DNA from: Ancylobacter amanitiformis
Lineage (GTDB): Bacteria; Pseudomonadota; Alphaproteobacteria; Rhizobiales; Xanthobacteraceae
DNA: 53,645 bases
Reading direction: 5' to 3'
NCBI RefSeq assembly: GCF_030814815.1
Contig: NZ_JAUSVR010000021.1
Location: 1 to 53,645, forward strand
The notes under the pieces were generated by a model, which made no database searches, was not told the DNA's origin, and was given only the letters and a program-made list of their open reading frames with translations. The position numbers were made by a program, and so were the translations under genes. This document shows positions 25,842 to 34,815 of the stretch, in pieces; the stretch's first letter is position 1; every line of letters begins with the position of its first letter.

Positions 25842-25877
25842 TCCGAAACCACTGCCAAGCCCTTGGCAGTGGTCGGA
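25842..25877. terminator. Long hairpin between the methyltransferase and deacetylase genes
   Basis: ACCACTGCCAAG (25848-25859) pairs perfectly with CTTGGCAGTGGT (25862-25873) around a tiny loop, extended by TCCG/CGGA outside a two-base bulge. It lies in the 138-bp gap between two minus-strand genes. There is no U-run on the minus strand, so it may attenuate rather than end the transcript, or stabilise the upstream mRNA. Confidence 0.5.
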
Positions 25878-25908
25878 TTTACACCGTCGCACCAGGGCAC
25901 CCGCCGGA

Positions 25909-26583
25909 TCAATCCGCGCGCGCCGGGCGTTCCTTTCTCACGACGAGCGTGAAGTCGTAGAGATCATAGTCGTGATAGAGCGCGACATTGCGCGCATAGC
26001 GCCGCTTGCACAGGTCGAAATAGCGGCCCGGGTCGGCATAGTAGAGATCGCCCGATCTGCGGTCGGGATCGGAATAGGCGGTCAGCATATTGAAGGAGAA
26101 ACCTTCACGACTATTGGCATCCATGAGATCGAGCGTGTCGAGGATATAGGCATGCCAGCGCGCCTCGTCGAAGCTGAGCCGCAGCCCGAATATCCCGCTG
26201 GCCACGCTGTAGGTGGCCGGCGACAGCTCGGCCATGGGCGCAAAACGGGAGGACCCCATTTGCGGATGGAGCGCCCGCGCCCGCTCCATGGAGGTTTCCG
26301 TGACATCGAAGCCACGATACTCGGCGGCGATGCCGGTCGCGCGCATGTAGTCATGCAGCGCGCCGTAACCGCTGCCGACATCGTTGAGGCTGACATCCGC
26401 GCCGCCCCGGCGGATGACCTTTAGCACCTGGTCGAACCGCACGGTCTGGGCGTTCGCGCTGTTCCAGCCGACTCCTTGCGGGGTCGCCGCGTGCGCCTCG
26501 ATCTGCGCGGCGTTGAAGGCGACGAGCGCGGCGATGATGTCGGCATTGCGGGCGACGTAGCGCCCGCCCTCGGTGAGGCTCAC
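25909..26583 (-). CDS. SAM-dependent methyltransferase
   Basis: The 224-residue class I methyltransferase starts at GTG 26583, which overlaps the stop of the upstream glycosyltransferase (GTGA). The SAM loop is DVGSGYGALHDYM (~60-72), followed by EYRGFDVTETSMERAR for ribose recognition. The C-terminus YHDYDLYDFTLVVRK is hydrophobic and typical of small-molecule or sugar methyltransferases found in glycan clusters. Coupling to the GT2 gene suggests it methylates the sugar, or the acyl group on it, that this pathway makes. The exact position is unknown. Confidence 0.82.
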   Translation of the reverse strand: MSLTEGGRYVARNADIIAALVAFNAAQIEAHAATPQGVGWNSANAQTVRFDQVLKVIRRGGADVSLNDVGSGYGALHDYMRATGIAAEYRGFDVTETSMERARALHPQMGSSRFAPMAELSPATYSVASGIFGLRLSFDEARWHAYILDTLDLMDANSREGFSFNMLTAYSDPDRRSGDLYYADPGRYFDLCKRRYARNVALYHDYDLYDFTLVVRKERPARAD

Positions 26584-27506
26584 GGCGGCGCACTCCGCAC
26601 GATGTCGCGCACGATGACGCTGGGCCGGCGCTTCGTCTCCGAGAACACCTTGGCGAGATAGATGCCGATCACGCCTATGAAGGAAATGATCATGCCCCCG
26701 AGGATCCAGATCGACATCATCACCGATGTCCAGCCGCTGAGCGGCGTGTCGAGAAAGAGCCAGTTGACGAGCAGGTAGAGCGACCACAGCATCGAGCCGA
26801 AAAAGATCGTCAGCCCGATATTGAAGATCGCCACCAGCGGGGTGTTGCTGAACGATGTGATGGAATCGATCATCAACCGGATCTTGTGCAGGATGGAATA
26901 GGTCGTCGGGCTGCTGCTGTGCTTGATGACCGGGATCGCCACCTGCTCGAACCCGGACAGCACCCAGAGCCCGGCAATATCGAGCTCCCGCTCCTCGAAG
27001 CTCACCAGCGCATCGACATAACGCCGGGTCATGAGCCGGGCCGTCACCAGATTGGCGGGAATGTCGAGCCCGCTGAGCAGGCGGAAGAGAGCGTAATAGA
27101 CATGGCCGCCGATGCGGTCCACCACGCCGCCACGCCGCGTCTCCTGGACGCCGTAGACCACATCCGCGCCGCTCTCGGTCAGCCGCGCCAGAAAGCGCGC
27201 GAGCCACTCCGGCTCTTCTTCCAGGTCGCTATCGATCAGAAAAACGAGGTCCCCGGTGGCCTGGCGCAGCCCCGCCATCATCGCGGGGTGATGGCCGAAA
27301 TTGCGCGACAGGTCGACCACCACAAGGCCGGGATGCGTCCTGGCATAATCGCGCGCCAGCGCGAAGGCCCGATCCGGCGAACCATCATTGACGATGACGA
27401 GTTCCACGTCACTCGCAATGGCGCGCGCGGCGGCCAGCGCCCGGTCGCAGAATTCCACGATATGGGGCTCGGAACGGTAGAGCGTGGTGACGATGGAGAG
27501 TTTCAT
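26580..27506 (-). CDS. GT2 glycosyltransferase with C-terminal membrane helices (ArnC/GtrB/DPM1 type)
   Basis: This 308-residue enzyme has a GT-A fold. VELVIVNDGSPD (~34-45) binds the nucleotide and DSDLEEEPE (~92-100) supplies the metal-binding DxD. FGHHPAMMAGLRQATGD and the region to ~215 complete the catalytic domain. Two membrane helices (~228-252 and ~262-285) follow. Enzymes of this type move a sugar from a nucleotide to undecaprenyl phosphate on the cytoplasmic face. The gene overlaps the methyltransferase by 4 bp. Confidence 0.92.
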   Translation of the reverse strand: MKLSIVTTLYRSEPHIVEFCDRALAAARAIASDVELVIVNDGSPDRAFALARDYARTHPGLVVVDLSRNFGHHPAMMAGLRQATGDLVFLIDSDLEEEPEWLARFLARLTESGADVVYGVQETRRGGVVDRIGGHVYYALFRLLSGLDIPANLVTARLMTRRYVDALVSFEERELDIAGLWVLSGFEQVAIPVIKHSSSPTTYSILHKIRLMIDSITSFSNTPLVAIFNIGLTIFFGSMLWSLYLLVNWLFLDTPLSGWTSVMMSIWILGGMIISFIGVIGIYLAKVFSETKRRPSVIVRDIVRSAPP

Positions 27507-27575
27507 GCTTCGATACTGACAATTCGACGACGGGCACTCGGCTTCGGCGCGGCGGAGGAGGCCCGCTCGCCCGGA

Positions 27576-28778
27576 CTAAACGAGTGAGACGGTGATATGA
27601 TCCTTCATGCGATCGATCGTCTCGATCATGTCGACATAGGTGTCGAAGGTCAGGATCAGATTGCCGATCATCAGGCTTCCCATCTCGAAGCGCTCGACCG
27701 GATCGCCCGGGCCGAGGAACAGGCGCTCGTCCACGATCCGGCGCCGCACATGTGGATCGTATAGCACGGCTTGCAGGATGCCGGGCGCGTCGGAATAGAC
27801 CGAATAGGTGGAGCAGAGGTAATCGTGCCGGCGCGCAAGGTCGACCGGTCGCCCCAGCGCGATTTCCACCGTGGCGGCGATGGTGTCGACGCCGGTTCCG
27901 TAGAGGATCGCCTCCGGCATGCGGTTTCCGCCATTGCGCGGGCCAATCTCTATGACGAACACCTCTCCCTCCGGCGTGAAGATGAGGTCGAAGTTGAACG
28001 GCCCCTGCCGTAGACCGGTCTGCCCGAACAGGAACTGCAATTCATCGACGGCCTTGCCGATCAGCCGCGGGTCGAAGACGGAGGGAAAGCTCTCCCCCAC
28101 CGGCACGTGTATGCCGGGGTGGAAATGCTCATTGGCGAAGGCATGAAAGGCGATGCGCCCGTCGCGCAGGAAACCCTCGCCGCAGATCTGGTAGCCGAGC
28201 TGATCGATGACGGTCTCGACAATGGCCCGTCCGCTGGCGGAAAAGCCGATCGCGGCGCGAATGGCGGGCAGCAGTTCCGCGGGATCGGCGATCTTGCGCA
28301 CCCCCTTCGCTCCGCTCGCGTCGACCGGCTTGACGATGACCTTCGTGCCAACCTCCGCGCGCACCCGCTCCTGCACGCGGCGCGGATCGCTGAGATCGCC
28401 CGCCGCCAGCGTGAGATGGCGGGGATGGAAGCGGCCGCATTCCGCCTGGAGGGCACGGAACCGGCCCTTGTCGGTGAGCGTGCGCACCCCGTCGAGCGGG
28501 TTGCCGGGCAGGCCGAGCCGTTCCGCGACGAAGGCCGCGGTCGGGGCGCCGACATCGCTGCCGAAGCTCACCACCGCATCGATCCGCTCGCGCTCGGCTA
28601 CCCGCAGCACCTCGTCCATCGCCGTGGTGCTGACATTGTAGGAGGCATGGGCCAGCCTGTGCCCCGGATTGCCGGGCCGGTTGTCGCACGTCACCGTACG
28701 ATAGCCCGCTGCCCTCGCATAGTCGATCGGCGCCAGCTGCTGCGGGGAGGCCCCGAGGAAAAGGATCGTCTTCGACAT
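27576..28778 (-). CDS. ATP-grasp ligase
   Basis: This 400-residue ATP-grasp enzyme has a Rossmann-like preATP domain (ILFLGASPQQL at 5-15), the ATP lid VIVKPVDASGAKGV (K150) and the metal-binding EIGPRNGGNR at 276-285. Such enzymes join a carboxylate to an amine via an acyl phosphate. It is next to a sugar aminotransferase and a GT2 that likely acts on the amino sugar. It may therefore attach an amino acid or other acid to the sugar's new amino group. The substrate is inferred from context only. ATG 28778 is 144 bp downstream of the aminotransferase stop. Confidence 0.85.
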   Translation of the reverse strand: MSKTILFLGASPQQLAPIDYARAAGYRTVTCDNRPGNPGHRLAHASYNVSTTAMDEVLRVAERERIDAVVSFGSDVGAPTAAFVAERLGLPGNPLDGVRTLTDKGRFRALQAECGRFHPRHLTLAAGDLSDPRRVQERVRAEVGTKVIVKPVDASGAKGVRKIADPAELLPAIRAAIGFSASGRAIVETVIDQLGYQICGEGFLRDGRIAFHAFANEHFHPGIHVPVGESFPSVFDPRLIGKAVDELQFLFGQTGLRQGPFNFDLIFTPEGEVFVIEIGPRNGGNRMPEAILYGTGVDTIAATVEIALGRPVDLARRHDYLCSTYSVYSDAPGILQAVLYDPHVRRRIVDERLFLGPGDPVERFEMGSLMIGNLILTFDTYVDMIETIDRMKDHITVSLV

Positions 28779-28922
28779 GAACGGGACGCCGTGTGGGTGG
28801 CGGATATCGGCGAACGCGGTCGCCTCAGCCGGGGACGGGAGCGTTTTCGCGCGACGTCGATACCCCGTCGCGTGACGGAAACGCGTCGACGCACATGGCT
28901 GGAGAATTGCGGGTGTCGGGGC

Positions 28923-30083
28923 TCACCGAGAACCCTCCAGCTGCCGCACCGATGGTCCGCGCGCGATGGCGTGCATCGCGTGAATGACCAGGTCCGCCTG
29001 CTCCGCCGTCATGCCGGGGAAGACCGGCAGGCGCAGCAGCCGGCCGGCCGTCGCGTCGGTCACGGCCAGATCCCCGTGCGTGCGCCCGAACCGCCGTCCC
29101 GCCGGAGAGCTGTGCAGGGGCACATAGTGCATGAAGGCATCGATGCCGGCCTCGGCGAGCTGCGCGGCCCAGCGGTCGCGGGCGTTGGCATCGTCAAGCA
29201 GCACATAATAGATGTGGCCATTGGTCGTGCAGCCATCCGGCACGGTCGGCCGCGTGATGAGGCCGCGCGCCTCCAGCGGCTCCAGCCCGGCATGGTAGCG
29301 CTCCCAGATGCCGAGCCGATCCGCGATGATCGCCTCCATGGACTGGAGCTGCGAGTAAAGGAAGGCGGCGGTGATGTCGCTCGGCAGGAAGGAGGAGCCG
29401 ACATCCACCCAGGTATATTTTGTCACCAGCCCCCGCCGGAAGCGGACGCGGTCGGTGCCCTTCTCCCAGAGGATCTCGGCGCGGTCCATTAGCTCGGGAT
29501 CGTTGATGATCAGCGCCCCGCCCTCGCCGGAAATGACGTTCTTGGTCTCGTGGAAACTCAGCGCCGACAGTTCCCCGAAGGTGCCGAGGGGGCGCCCGCG
29601 ATAGGTCGAGCCGATCGCCTGGGCCGCATCCTCGATGAGGGTCAGCCCGTGGCGCCGGGCAATCTCGCCGATGGCCGTCATCTCGCAGCCGACGCCGGCA
29701 TAGTGCACGACGCAGATCGCCCGTGTGCGCGGCGTGATTGCCGCCTCGATCCGCGTCTCATCGATGTTCTGGGTATCGGGCCGTATGTCGACGAAGACCG
29801 GAACACCCCCGCGCAGCACCACCGCATTCGCCGTGCTGGTGAAGGTGAAGGAAGGCATGATGACTTCATCGCCCGGACCCAGCCCCGCGAGCAGCCCCGC
29901 CATTTCCAGCGCCGAGGTGCAGGAGGTCGTCAGCAGCACCCGCGAGCCGGCATAGCTCTGCTCCAGCAATTGCTGGCAGAGCTGGGTGAAGCGGCCATTG
30001 CCCGCCACCGTCTCGCCGAGCGCCTCCCTGATGTAGTCGAGTTCAGGCCCGGCGAGCTCGATCCTGTTGAATGGTACCAGCAT
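28923..30083 (-). CDS. DegT/DnrJ/EryC1/StrS sugar aminotransferase (WecE-like)
   Basis: This 386-residue PLP enzyme transfers an amino group to a nucleotide-linked keto sugar. The opening VPFNRIELAGPELDYI and FHETKNVISGEGG, with PLP lysine K181, are the hallmarks of WecE (dTDP-4-keto-6-deoxyglucose 4-transaminase) rather than of ArnB. EDAAQA (D152) contacts the pyridine nitrogen and PSFTFTSTANAVVLRGG is the substrate loop. It is likely the first committed gene of this minus-strand operon. No dTDP-sugar dehydratase (rmlB) is in the window, so the keto-sugar must come from elsewhere. It is divergent from the EmrE-like gene. Confidence 0.92.
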   Translation of the reverse strand: MLVPFNRIELAGPELDYIREALGETVAGNGRFTQLCQQLLEQSYAGSRVLLTTSCTSALEMAGLLAGLGPGDEVIMPSFTFTSTANAVVLRGGVPVFVDIRPDTQNIDETRIEAAITPRTRAICVVHYAGVGCEMTAIGEIARRHGLTLIEDAAQAIGSTYRGRPLGTFGELSALSFHETKNVISGEGGALIINDPELMDRAEILWEKGTDRVRFRRGLVTKYTWVDVGSSFLPSDITAAFLYSQLQSMEAIIADRLGIWERYHAGLEPLEARGLITRPTVPDGCTTNGHIYYVLLDDANARDRWAAQLAEAGIDAFMHYVPLHSSPAGRRFGRTHGDLAVTDATAGRLLRLPVFPGMTAEQADLVIHAMHAIARGPSVRQLEGSR

Positions 30084-30352
30084 CTTGGCTTCCGGCCTCC
30101 CTCGATGAATGATTCTTCACAACCACGAGGTGCTCCGATCCAAAATTACCGCTGCCCCGGTCCTTTGATTAACACCTCCGTGTCCGCAGTGGTCAACTGC
30201 GCGCGGGAAGTTACACCCGCCTCTCCAAAGGTCAGCTTGCAGTGTCCTTGTGCCGGCTCAGGCGGGAGCGGGAGGGCGTAGCCTGTGCATCGGGGCCTGT
30301 GCTAGTCACGCAGGTCTGCCGAACCGGGACACAATCGGAGGTCGTACGAGGC

Positions 30353-30727
30353 ATGAATGCGTCGGGTCTCATCTATCTCACGGCCAATGTGCTCCTCTCG
30401 CTGGCCGGGACGCTCGCGCTCAAATGGCGCGCCACCGCGCATTCGGACGTCGCTTCCGACAAGGGCCGTCTCGCCTATCTCGCCTCCATGTTCCTCGATC
30501 CCTGGGTGATCCTGTCGCTCGGGGCGTCGGTCCTCGCCATGCTGGCCTGGATGAGCGCGCTGGAACGGGTGGAGCTGTCGCGCGCCTTCGCCTTCACCGC
30601 GCTCATCTATGTACTGGTGCCCGTCAGTTCCTGGCTGCTGTTCAGCGAGCGCATCACATTGCTGCAAGTGCTGGGCATCACCCTGATCGTCGGTGGCATC
30701 GTGATTGCCGAGCTTGGACGGGGCTGA
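30353..30727 (+). CDS. Four-helix EmrE/ArnE-F-like membrane protein, probable sugar-lipid flippase
   Basis: The 124-residue product has four membrane helices. The last two, around LSRAFAFTALIYVLVPVSSW, resemble ArnE/ArnF, the flippase subunits for undecaprenyl-phosphate-aminoarabinose, and the wider SMR/EamA group. ATG 30353 fits the start of TM1; the longer frame from 30242 is not hydrophobic. The next gene, a large GT-C-like protein, starts 3 bp after its stop, so they are coupled. A single short subunit is enough only if it forms a homodimer. Confidence 0.8.
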   Translation: MNASGLIYLTANVLLSLAGTLALKWRATAHSDVASDKGRLAYLASMFLDPWVILSLGASVLAMLAWMSALERVELSRAFAFTALIYVLVPVSSWLLFSERITLLQVLGITLIVGGIVIAELGRG

Positions 30728-30730
30728 GCC

Positions 30731-32833
30731 ATGACATCGGCGAACGGGGAGCGGGGCCCGGCAGACGCGGCCCTCGGCGGGAGCCATCGCCGGAGCCATC
30801 GCCGGAGCCTTGCCCACGAGATCGTCATCGCCAGCGGCATCGTCGCGCTCTTTCTCGCCGCTCTTGTATGGATGTCCGGCGGCGTGCCCGGCCTTCCCGC
30901 CATCCTCGCCCTATGGGCCGGCGTCCTGGCCGTGCTGATGGCCGGAGAACTTCTGCTGGCCGCGGCCGGCGCCGGAATATTCGCCGGCCGGCTCGCCCTC
31001 TCACTCGTCTGCGGCTTTGCCGCCTGCGTGACGGCTCAACTCTTCGGCGTGTTCGTGCTGGGCCTTCCCGCGCCGCTGTGCTTTCTTCTTTTTGGTGGCG
31101 CCGTCGCGCTCACCGGCGCTCTCGTCTTGCCGCGGCTGCCGGCCGGCGGAGGAGACGCCGCCACCGACAATGTGATGCTGGCACTGGCCGCCGGGCTGGT
31201 GCTGTTCGGCTTCCGCGATCTGGTGGCGGTTCTGCCGGCGCTGGTGACGCAGGGCGTGATGCTCAATACGGATGGCGTGATCCACGCCGCGCAGCTCGCG
31301 CAGTTTGGCGACCCGCTCGGCTTCGGCCGGGGCAGTCTGCTGCTGGCGGATGTGCCCCTCGGCCTCTACCATTACGGCTATTACCTGCCGGCGGCGGCCA
31401 TCATGCGGCTGCTCGATCTCACGCCCCTCGCCGCGCAGGCGGCGATGCTGGTGCCGCTCGGCGTCTTTCTCGGGGCGTGCGGGGCCTATGCACTGGCGGC
31501 CTCGATGGGCGGAAGCGCGGCGGGCCTCATCGCCATCGGCCTGCTCTTCGCCCTGCCCGACGGCGCGCATCTGGGCATCGGCAACCGCTTCTTCGGCTTC
31601 CAGACGGTGATGCTGCTGGAGCCGGGATCGGGCTATGCGGTGGGTGGCGCTCTGGCGGCGCTGGCCTGTTTCGAGCGCGGCCGACGTATCGGCGGCTGGG
31701 GAATGTGGATCCTCGCGGCGGCGCTGGTGGCCGTGCTTTTCCAGCTGCGGGCGCATGTCTTCATCCTGTTCGCCCCGGTCATGGCGCTGTTGTGGGCGGG
31801 CGAGATTCCGGCCCTGCGCCGTCATCGCGCCGCCCTGATCCTCGCAGCTGGCATCGCCGGGCTGGCCGGCATCGCCGCCGTGACGGCGATCCCGGCCCTG
31901 CACGACGCCGTCGCCGGCTTCTCCAACGCGCCCAGCTTCTTTCTCATTGCGCTGGACACCCTGGGGCCGACCCTTCGCGAGGGCCTCTTTCATTCGCTGG
32001 TCGAGACGCAGGGGATGGGCCCCGCGCTCGCGCTGGGGCTGCTGGTCACGCTGGCGGCGATCCTGGGCGTTCTGCTGCCCGCCTATCTCATCATCCTGGG
32101 GCTGGCGCGGCTGCGGCGCGGCACGACCGGCCTGGATGCCTTTCCCCTGCTGCTGCTCGCGGTCTATGCCGCGCTTATCCTGCTCGCGCCCAAGGCGCCC
32201 TTCTCCGACCCCAACACCGAGTTCCAGCACAGGCCGCTGGTGCTGGTCTACCCGGTCTTCGCGGTCTTCATCGCCATCCTCGCGGCGCGGTGGCTGCGGC
32301 TGGATACGAAGGTCGCGCCGCCGCGCGTATTCGTGCCCGCCGCGCTGGCCATCGCAGTGCTGTCGGTCCTGCCGCAGGCTGCGGGCCTCTACACGGCCGA
32401 ACTGATGCCGGCCGGCCTGTCGAATTTCATTCGCCGCCCCACCGAACCCGCGCTGGTGCCGACCGCGCTCGCCATCCGCGCGGCGTCCGCTCCCGGAATG
32501 ACGCTGGCGGTCGCCGACATCCGCGCCGAGGATGGCAATATCGACAGCTGCGCCACGCTTGCCGGCATCAGCGGCGTGCCGTGCTTTCTCTCGCGTCCGT
32601 CGACCGAAGCCGCCGTCAGCCCCGCTCAGGCCGCGCTGGTCGCCGAGCGCCTCTCGGTCCTCGACGCAATCGCCCACGCCGCCGACCTGGGTGCGGCGCG
32701 GCATCTGATGGGGAAGGCCGGCATCAGCTGGTACGTCGTGCGCGGACCCGGCCAGCCGAGCTTCGATCCCGAGGGCACGGGCGCGGAACTCCGCAACAGC
32801 TTTGGCGCCCTCTATCGCGCGCCGCCACCGTGA
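30731..32833 (+). CDS. Large polytopic membrane protein, GT-C-like, function unknown
   Basis: The 700-residue protein has roughly a dozen hydrophobic segments from residue ~30 to ~540 and a soluble C-terminus of ~150 residues that would face the periplasm. The loop with NTDGVIHAAQLAQFGDPLGF and LYHYGYYLPAA resembles GT-C glycosyltransferases and bacterial polyprenyl-sugar polymerases, where an acidic residue near TM1-TM2 is catalytic. The C-terminal half carries CATLAGISGVPCFLSRP. The N-terminus includes a short direct repeat (GGAGCCATCGCC, near 30780). It follows the EmrE-like gene by 3 bp, which supports a flippase-transferase pair. Confidence 0.7.
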   Translation: MTSANGERGPADAALGGSHRRSHRRSLAHEIVIASGIVALFLAALVWMSGGVPGLPAILALWAGVLAVLMAGELLLAAAGAGIFAGRLALSLVCGFAACVTAQLFGVFVLGLPAPLCFLLFGGAVALTGALVLPRLPAGGGDAATDNVMLALAAGLVLFGFRDLVAVLPALVTQGVMLNTDGVIHAAQLAQFGDPLGFGRGSLLLADVPLGLYHYGYYLPAAAIMRLLDLTPLAAQAAMLVPLGVFLGACGAYALAASMGGSAAGLIAIGLLFALPDGAHLGIGNRFFGFQTVMLLEPGSGYAVGGALAALACFERGRRIGGWGMWILAAALVAVLFQLRAHVFILFAPVMALLWAGEIPALRRHRAALILAAGIAGLAGIAAVTAIPALHDAVAGFSNAPSFFLIALDTLGPTLREGLFHSLVETQGMGPALALGLLVTLAAILGVLLPAYLIILGLARLRRGTTGLDAFPLLLLAVYAALILLAPKAPFSDPNTEFQHRPLVLVYPVFAVFIAILAARWLRLDTKVAPPRVFVPAALAIAVLSVLPQAAGLYTAELMPAGLSNFIRRPTEPALVPTALAIRAASAPGMTLAVADIRAEDGNIDSCATLAGISGVPCFLSRPSTEAAVSPAQAALVAERLSVLDAIAHAADLGAARHLMGKAGISWYVVRGPGQPSFDPEGTGAELRNSFGALYRAPPP

Positions 32834-32891
32834 CGATCCATTCGTCGGGCGGCTCGGCCGATCCGGTTGGCTCACCGGATCGGATCCGGCT

Positions 32892-34709
32892 CTATCCCAC
32901 CGCCGGCTCCTCCTCGGTCTCCACCGACGCGATCTGCGCCATGCCATCCGACTGGCGCTCGAACAGCCGCCGGTAGCGCCCGCCGGGGCGTGCCAGCAAC
33001 TCTTGGTGCCGGCCGTCCTCGACGACCCGGCCATGCTCGAAGACGAGGATACGGTCCATCGCCCGCACGGTGGAAAGTCGGTGCGCGATGACGATGGCCG
33101 TGCGCCCCTGCATCAGCCGCTCCATCGCCTGCTGGATCGCCGCCTCGGACTCGGAATCGAGGCTGGAAGTCGCTTCATCCAGAATGAGGATCGGCGCATC
33201 CGCGAGGAAGGCGCGGGCGATGGCCACCCGCTGGCGCTCGCCGCCGGAGAGCTTCACCCCCCGCTCGCCGACCAGCGTGCGATAGCCCTTCGGCAAGCGC
33301 TCGATGAAGTCGTGCGCGTTGGCGAGCCGTGCCGCGCGCTCGATGTCTCCCGCGCTGGCATCGGGCCGCGCATAGGCGATGTTCTCCGCCAGCGTGCGGT
33401 GGAAGAGGATGGGCTCCTGCTGCACGATGGCGATCTGCTGGCGCAGCGAGGCCTGCGCCACCTCGCGCACATCATGCCCGTCGATCAGCACGCCGCCATC
33501 GCTGACATCGTAGAGCCGCTGCAGCAGCTTCACGAATGTCGTCTTGCCCGAGCCGGACGGCCCGACCAGACCCACGCGCTGCCCGGCCGGGATGAGCACG
33601 TCGAGCCCGGCGAAAAGCGGCGCGGCATGGCGGCCATAGTGGAAGGTGACCTGCGCGAAACGCACCTCGCCGCCCCGCACCGTCAGAGGCGACGCGGTAT
33701 CGCGGTCGGCGACGCCGGCGGTGAGCGCGTGCAGGTCCACCATCTCCTCCATGTCGTTCACCGCGCGCTGAAGGTTGTGCACATGCTGGCCGATCTCGCG
33801 CAGATAGCCGTGCAGCACGAAATAGGTGGCCAGCACATAGGTGACGTCGCCGGGCGTGGCGCGCCCCTGCCACCACAGCCAGAGCGCCGTGGCGGTGACG
33901 GTGGTGCGCACCACCCAGAGCAGCGCGAATTCGCCGCTGGCGCTCCAGGTCGCCAGCATCCAGGTGCGCCGCACCCGCCGGCGCCAGCGCGTCACCACCA
34001 CGCCCAGCCGCTCGTCCTCGCGCGCCTCGGCGCCGAAGGCCTTCACCACCTGGTTGGCGCCGAGCGTGTCGGAGAGGATGCCGCCGATGCGGGTGTCCCA
34101 CGCATTGGACAGCCGGGCGGCGGGCGCCACGACGCGGGTGGCGAGCATGACGGTGAGCGCGCCATAGGCCAGCGCGCCGACCGCCATCACCAGCCCCATC
34201 ACCGGCCAGTGCAGCATCAGCAGCAGCACGGTGCCGGCCAGCACCACAACCGAGGGCAGCAGCGAGAGCAGCAGCACGTCGTTGATGACATCGAGCGCCC
34301 ACATGCCGCGGGTGATCTTGCGCACGGTGGAGCCGGCGAAGCTGTTGGCGTGCCAGTCGCTGGAGAAGCGCTGAACCCGGTGGAACGCCTCGCGCACCAC
34401 GTCCGACATGATGGCGAGGGTGAGCGGCACCACCCCCCACCAGGCAAGATGGCGCAGCACCACCATGACAAGGCCGAGCCCCGCCATCATGACGAAAGCC
34501 TCCAGCGCGGCCGGGGCCTCGCTCTTGCCGGCGGTCAGCGCGTCGATCAGCCGGCCGGCATAGAGCGGCACGAAGATCTCGGTCAGCGTCGCCAGAACGA
34601 TGGCCGCGCCTATGCCGACCGCCATCGGCCAGCGGCGCGCCCAGTGACGGAACGTGAAGGCAAGGACGTCGCGCAGCGCGTCGCTGCCGCGTTTGGACTG
34701 GAAAGACAT
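32892..34709 (-). CDS. ABC exporter, fused membrane and ATPase domains (MsbA-like)
   Basis: This half-transporter of 605 residues would act as a homodimer. Six membrane helices (~30-310) precede an ATPase domain: Walker A GPSGSGKT (~385), signature LSGGERQR and Walker B ILILDEATSSLD. HRLSTVRAMDRILVF supplies the switch His. Relatives export lipids, glycolipids or drugs. It is convergent with the GT-C-like gene (58-bp gap) and could serve the neighbouring glycan pathway, though nothing in the sequence ties them. A 16-codon frame with a strong ribosome binding site lies 107 bp upstream. Confidence 0.92.
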   Translation of the reverse strand: MSFQSKRGSDALRDVLAFTFRHWARRWPMAVGIGAAIVLATLTEIFVPLYAGRLIDALTAGKSEAPAALEAFVMMAGLGLVMVVLRHLAWWGVVPLTLAIMSDVVREAFHRVQRFSSDWHANSFAGSTVRKITRGMWALDVINDVLLLSLLPSVVVLAGTVLLLMLHWPVMGLVMAVGALAYGALTVMLATRVVAPAARLSNAWDTRIGGILSDTLGANQVVKAFGAEAREDERLGVVVTRWRRRVRRTWMLATWSASGEFALLWVVRTTVTATALWLWWQGRATPGDVTYVLATYFVLHGYLREIGQHVHNLQRAVNDMEEMVDLHALTAGVADRDTASPLTVRGGEVRFAQVTFHYGRHAAPLFAGLDVLIPAGQRVGLVGPSGSGKTTFVKLLQRLYDVSDGGVLIDGHDVREVAQASLRQQIAIVQQEPILFHRTLAENIAYARPDASAGDIERAARLANAHDFIERLPKGYRTLVGERGVKLSGGERQRVAIARAFLADAPILILDEATSSLDSESEAAIQQAMERLMQGRTAIVIAHRLSTVRAMDRILVFEHGRVVEDGRHQELLARPGGRYRRLFERQSDGMAQIASVETEEEPAVG

Positions 34710-34815
34710 GGGAAACGCAGGCGCGAAAGACGCGCCTCTCCTGCGATGGAAATGAGCTCAGCGCGGGGAAAAAGTGACCGGATGGCGGGGGAGCGCAGCT
34801 CCGCGGCCTGCCGAA

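Noticed and set aside
30250..32976. 908-codon frame on the plus strand overlapping the EmrE-like and 700-residue membrane genes
   Set aside because: It is an Arg/Gly/Pro-rich alternate frame. The other frame gives coherent membrane helices and well-placed starts.
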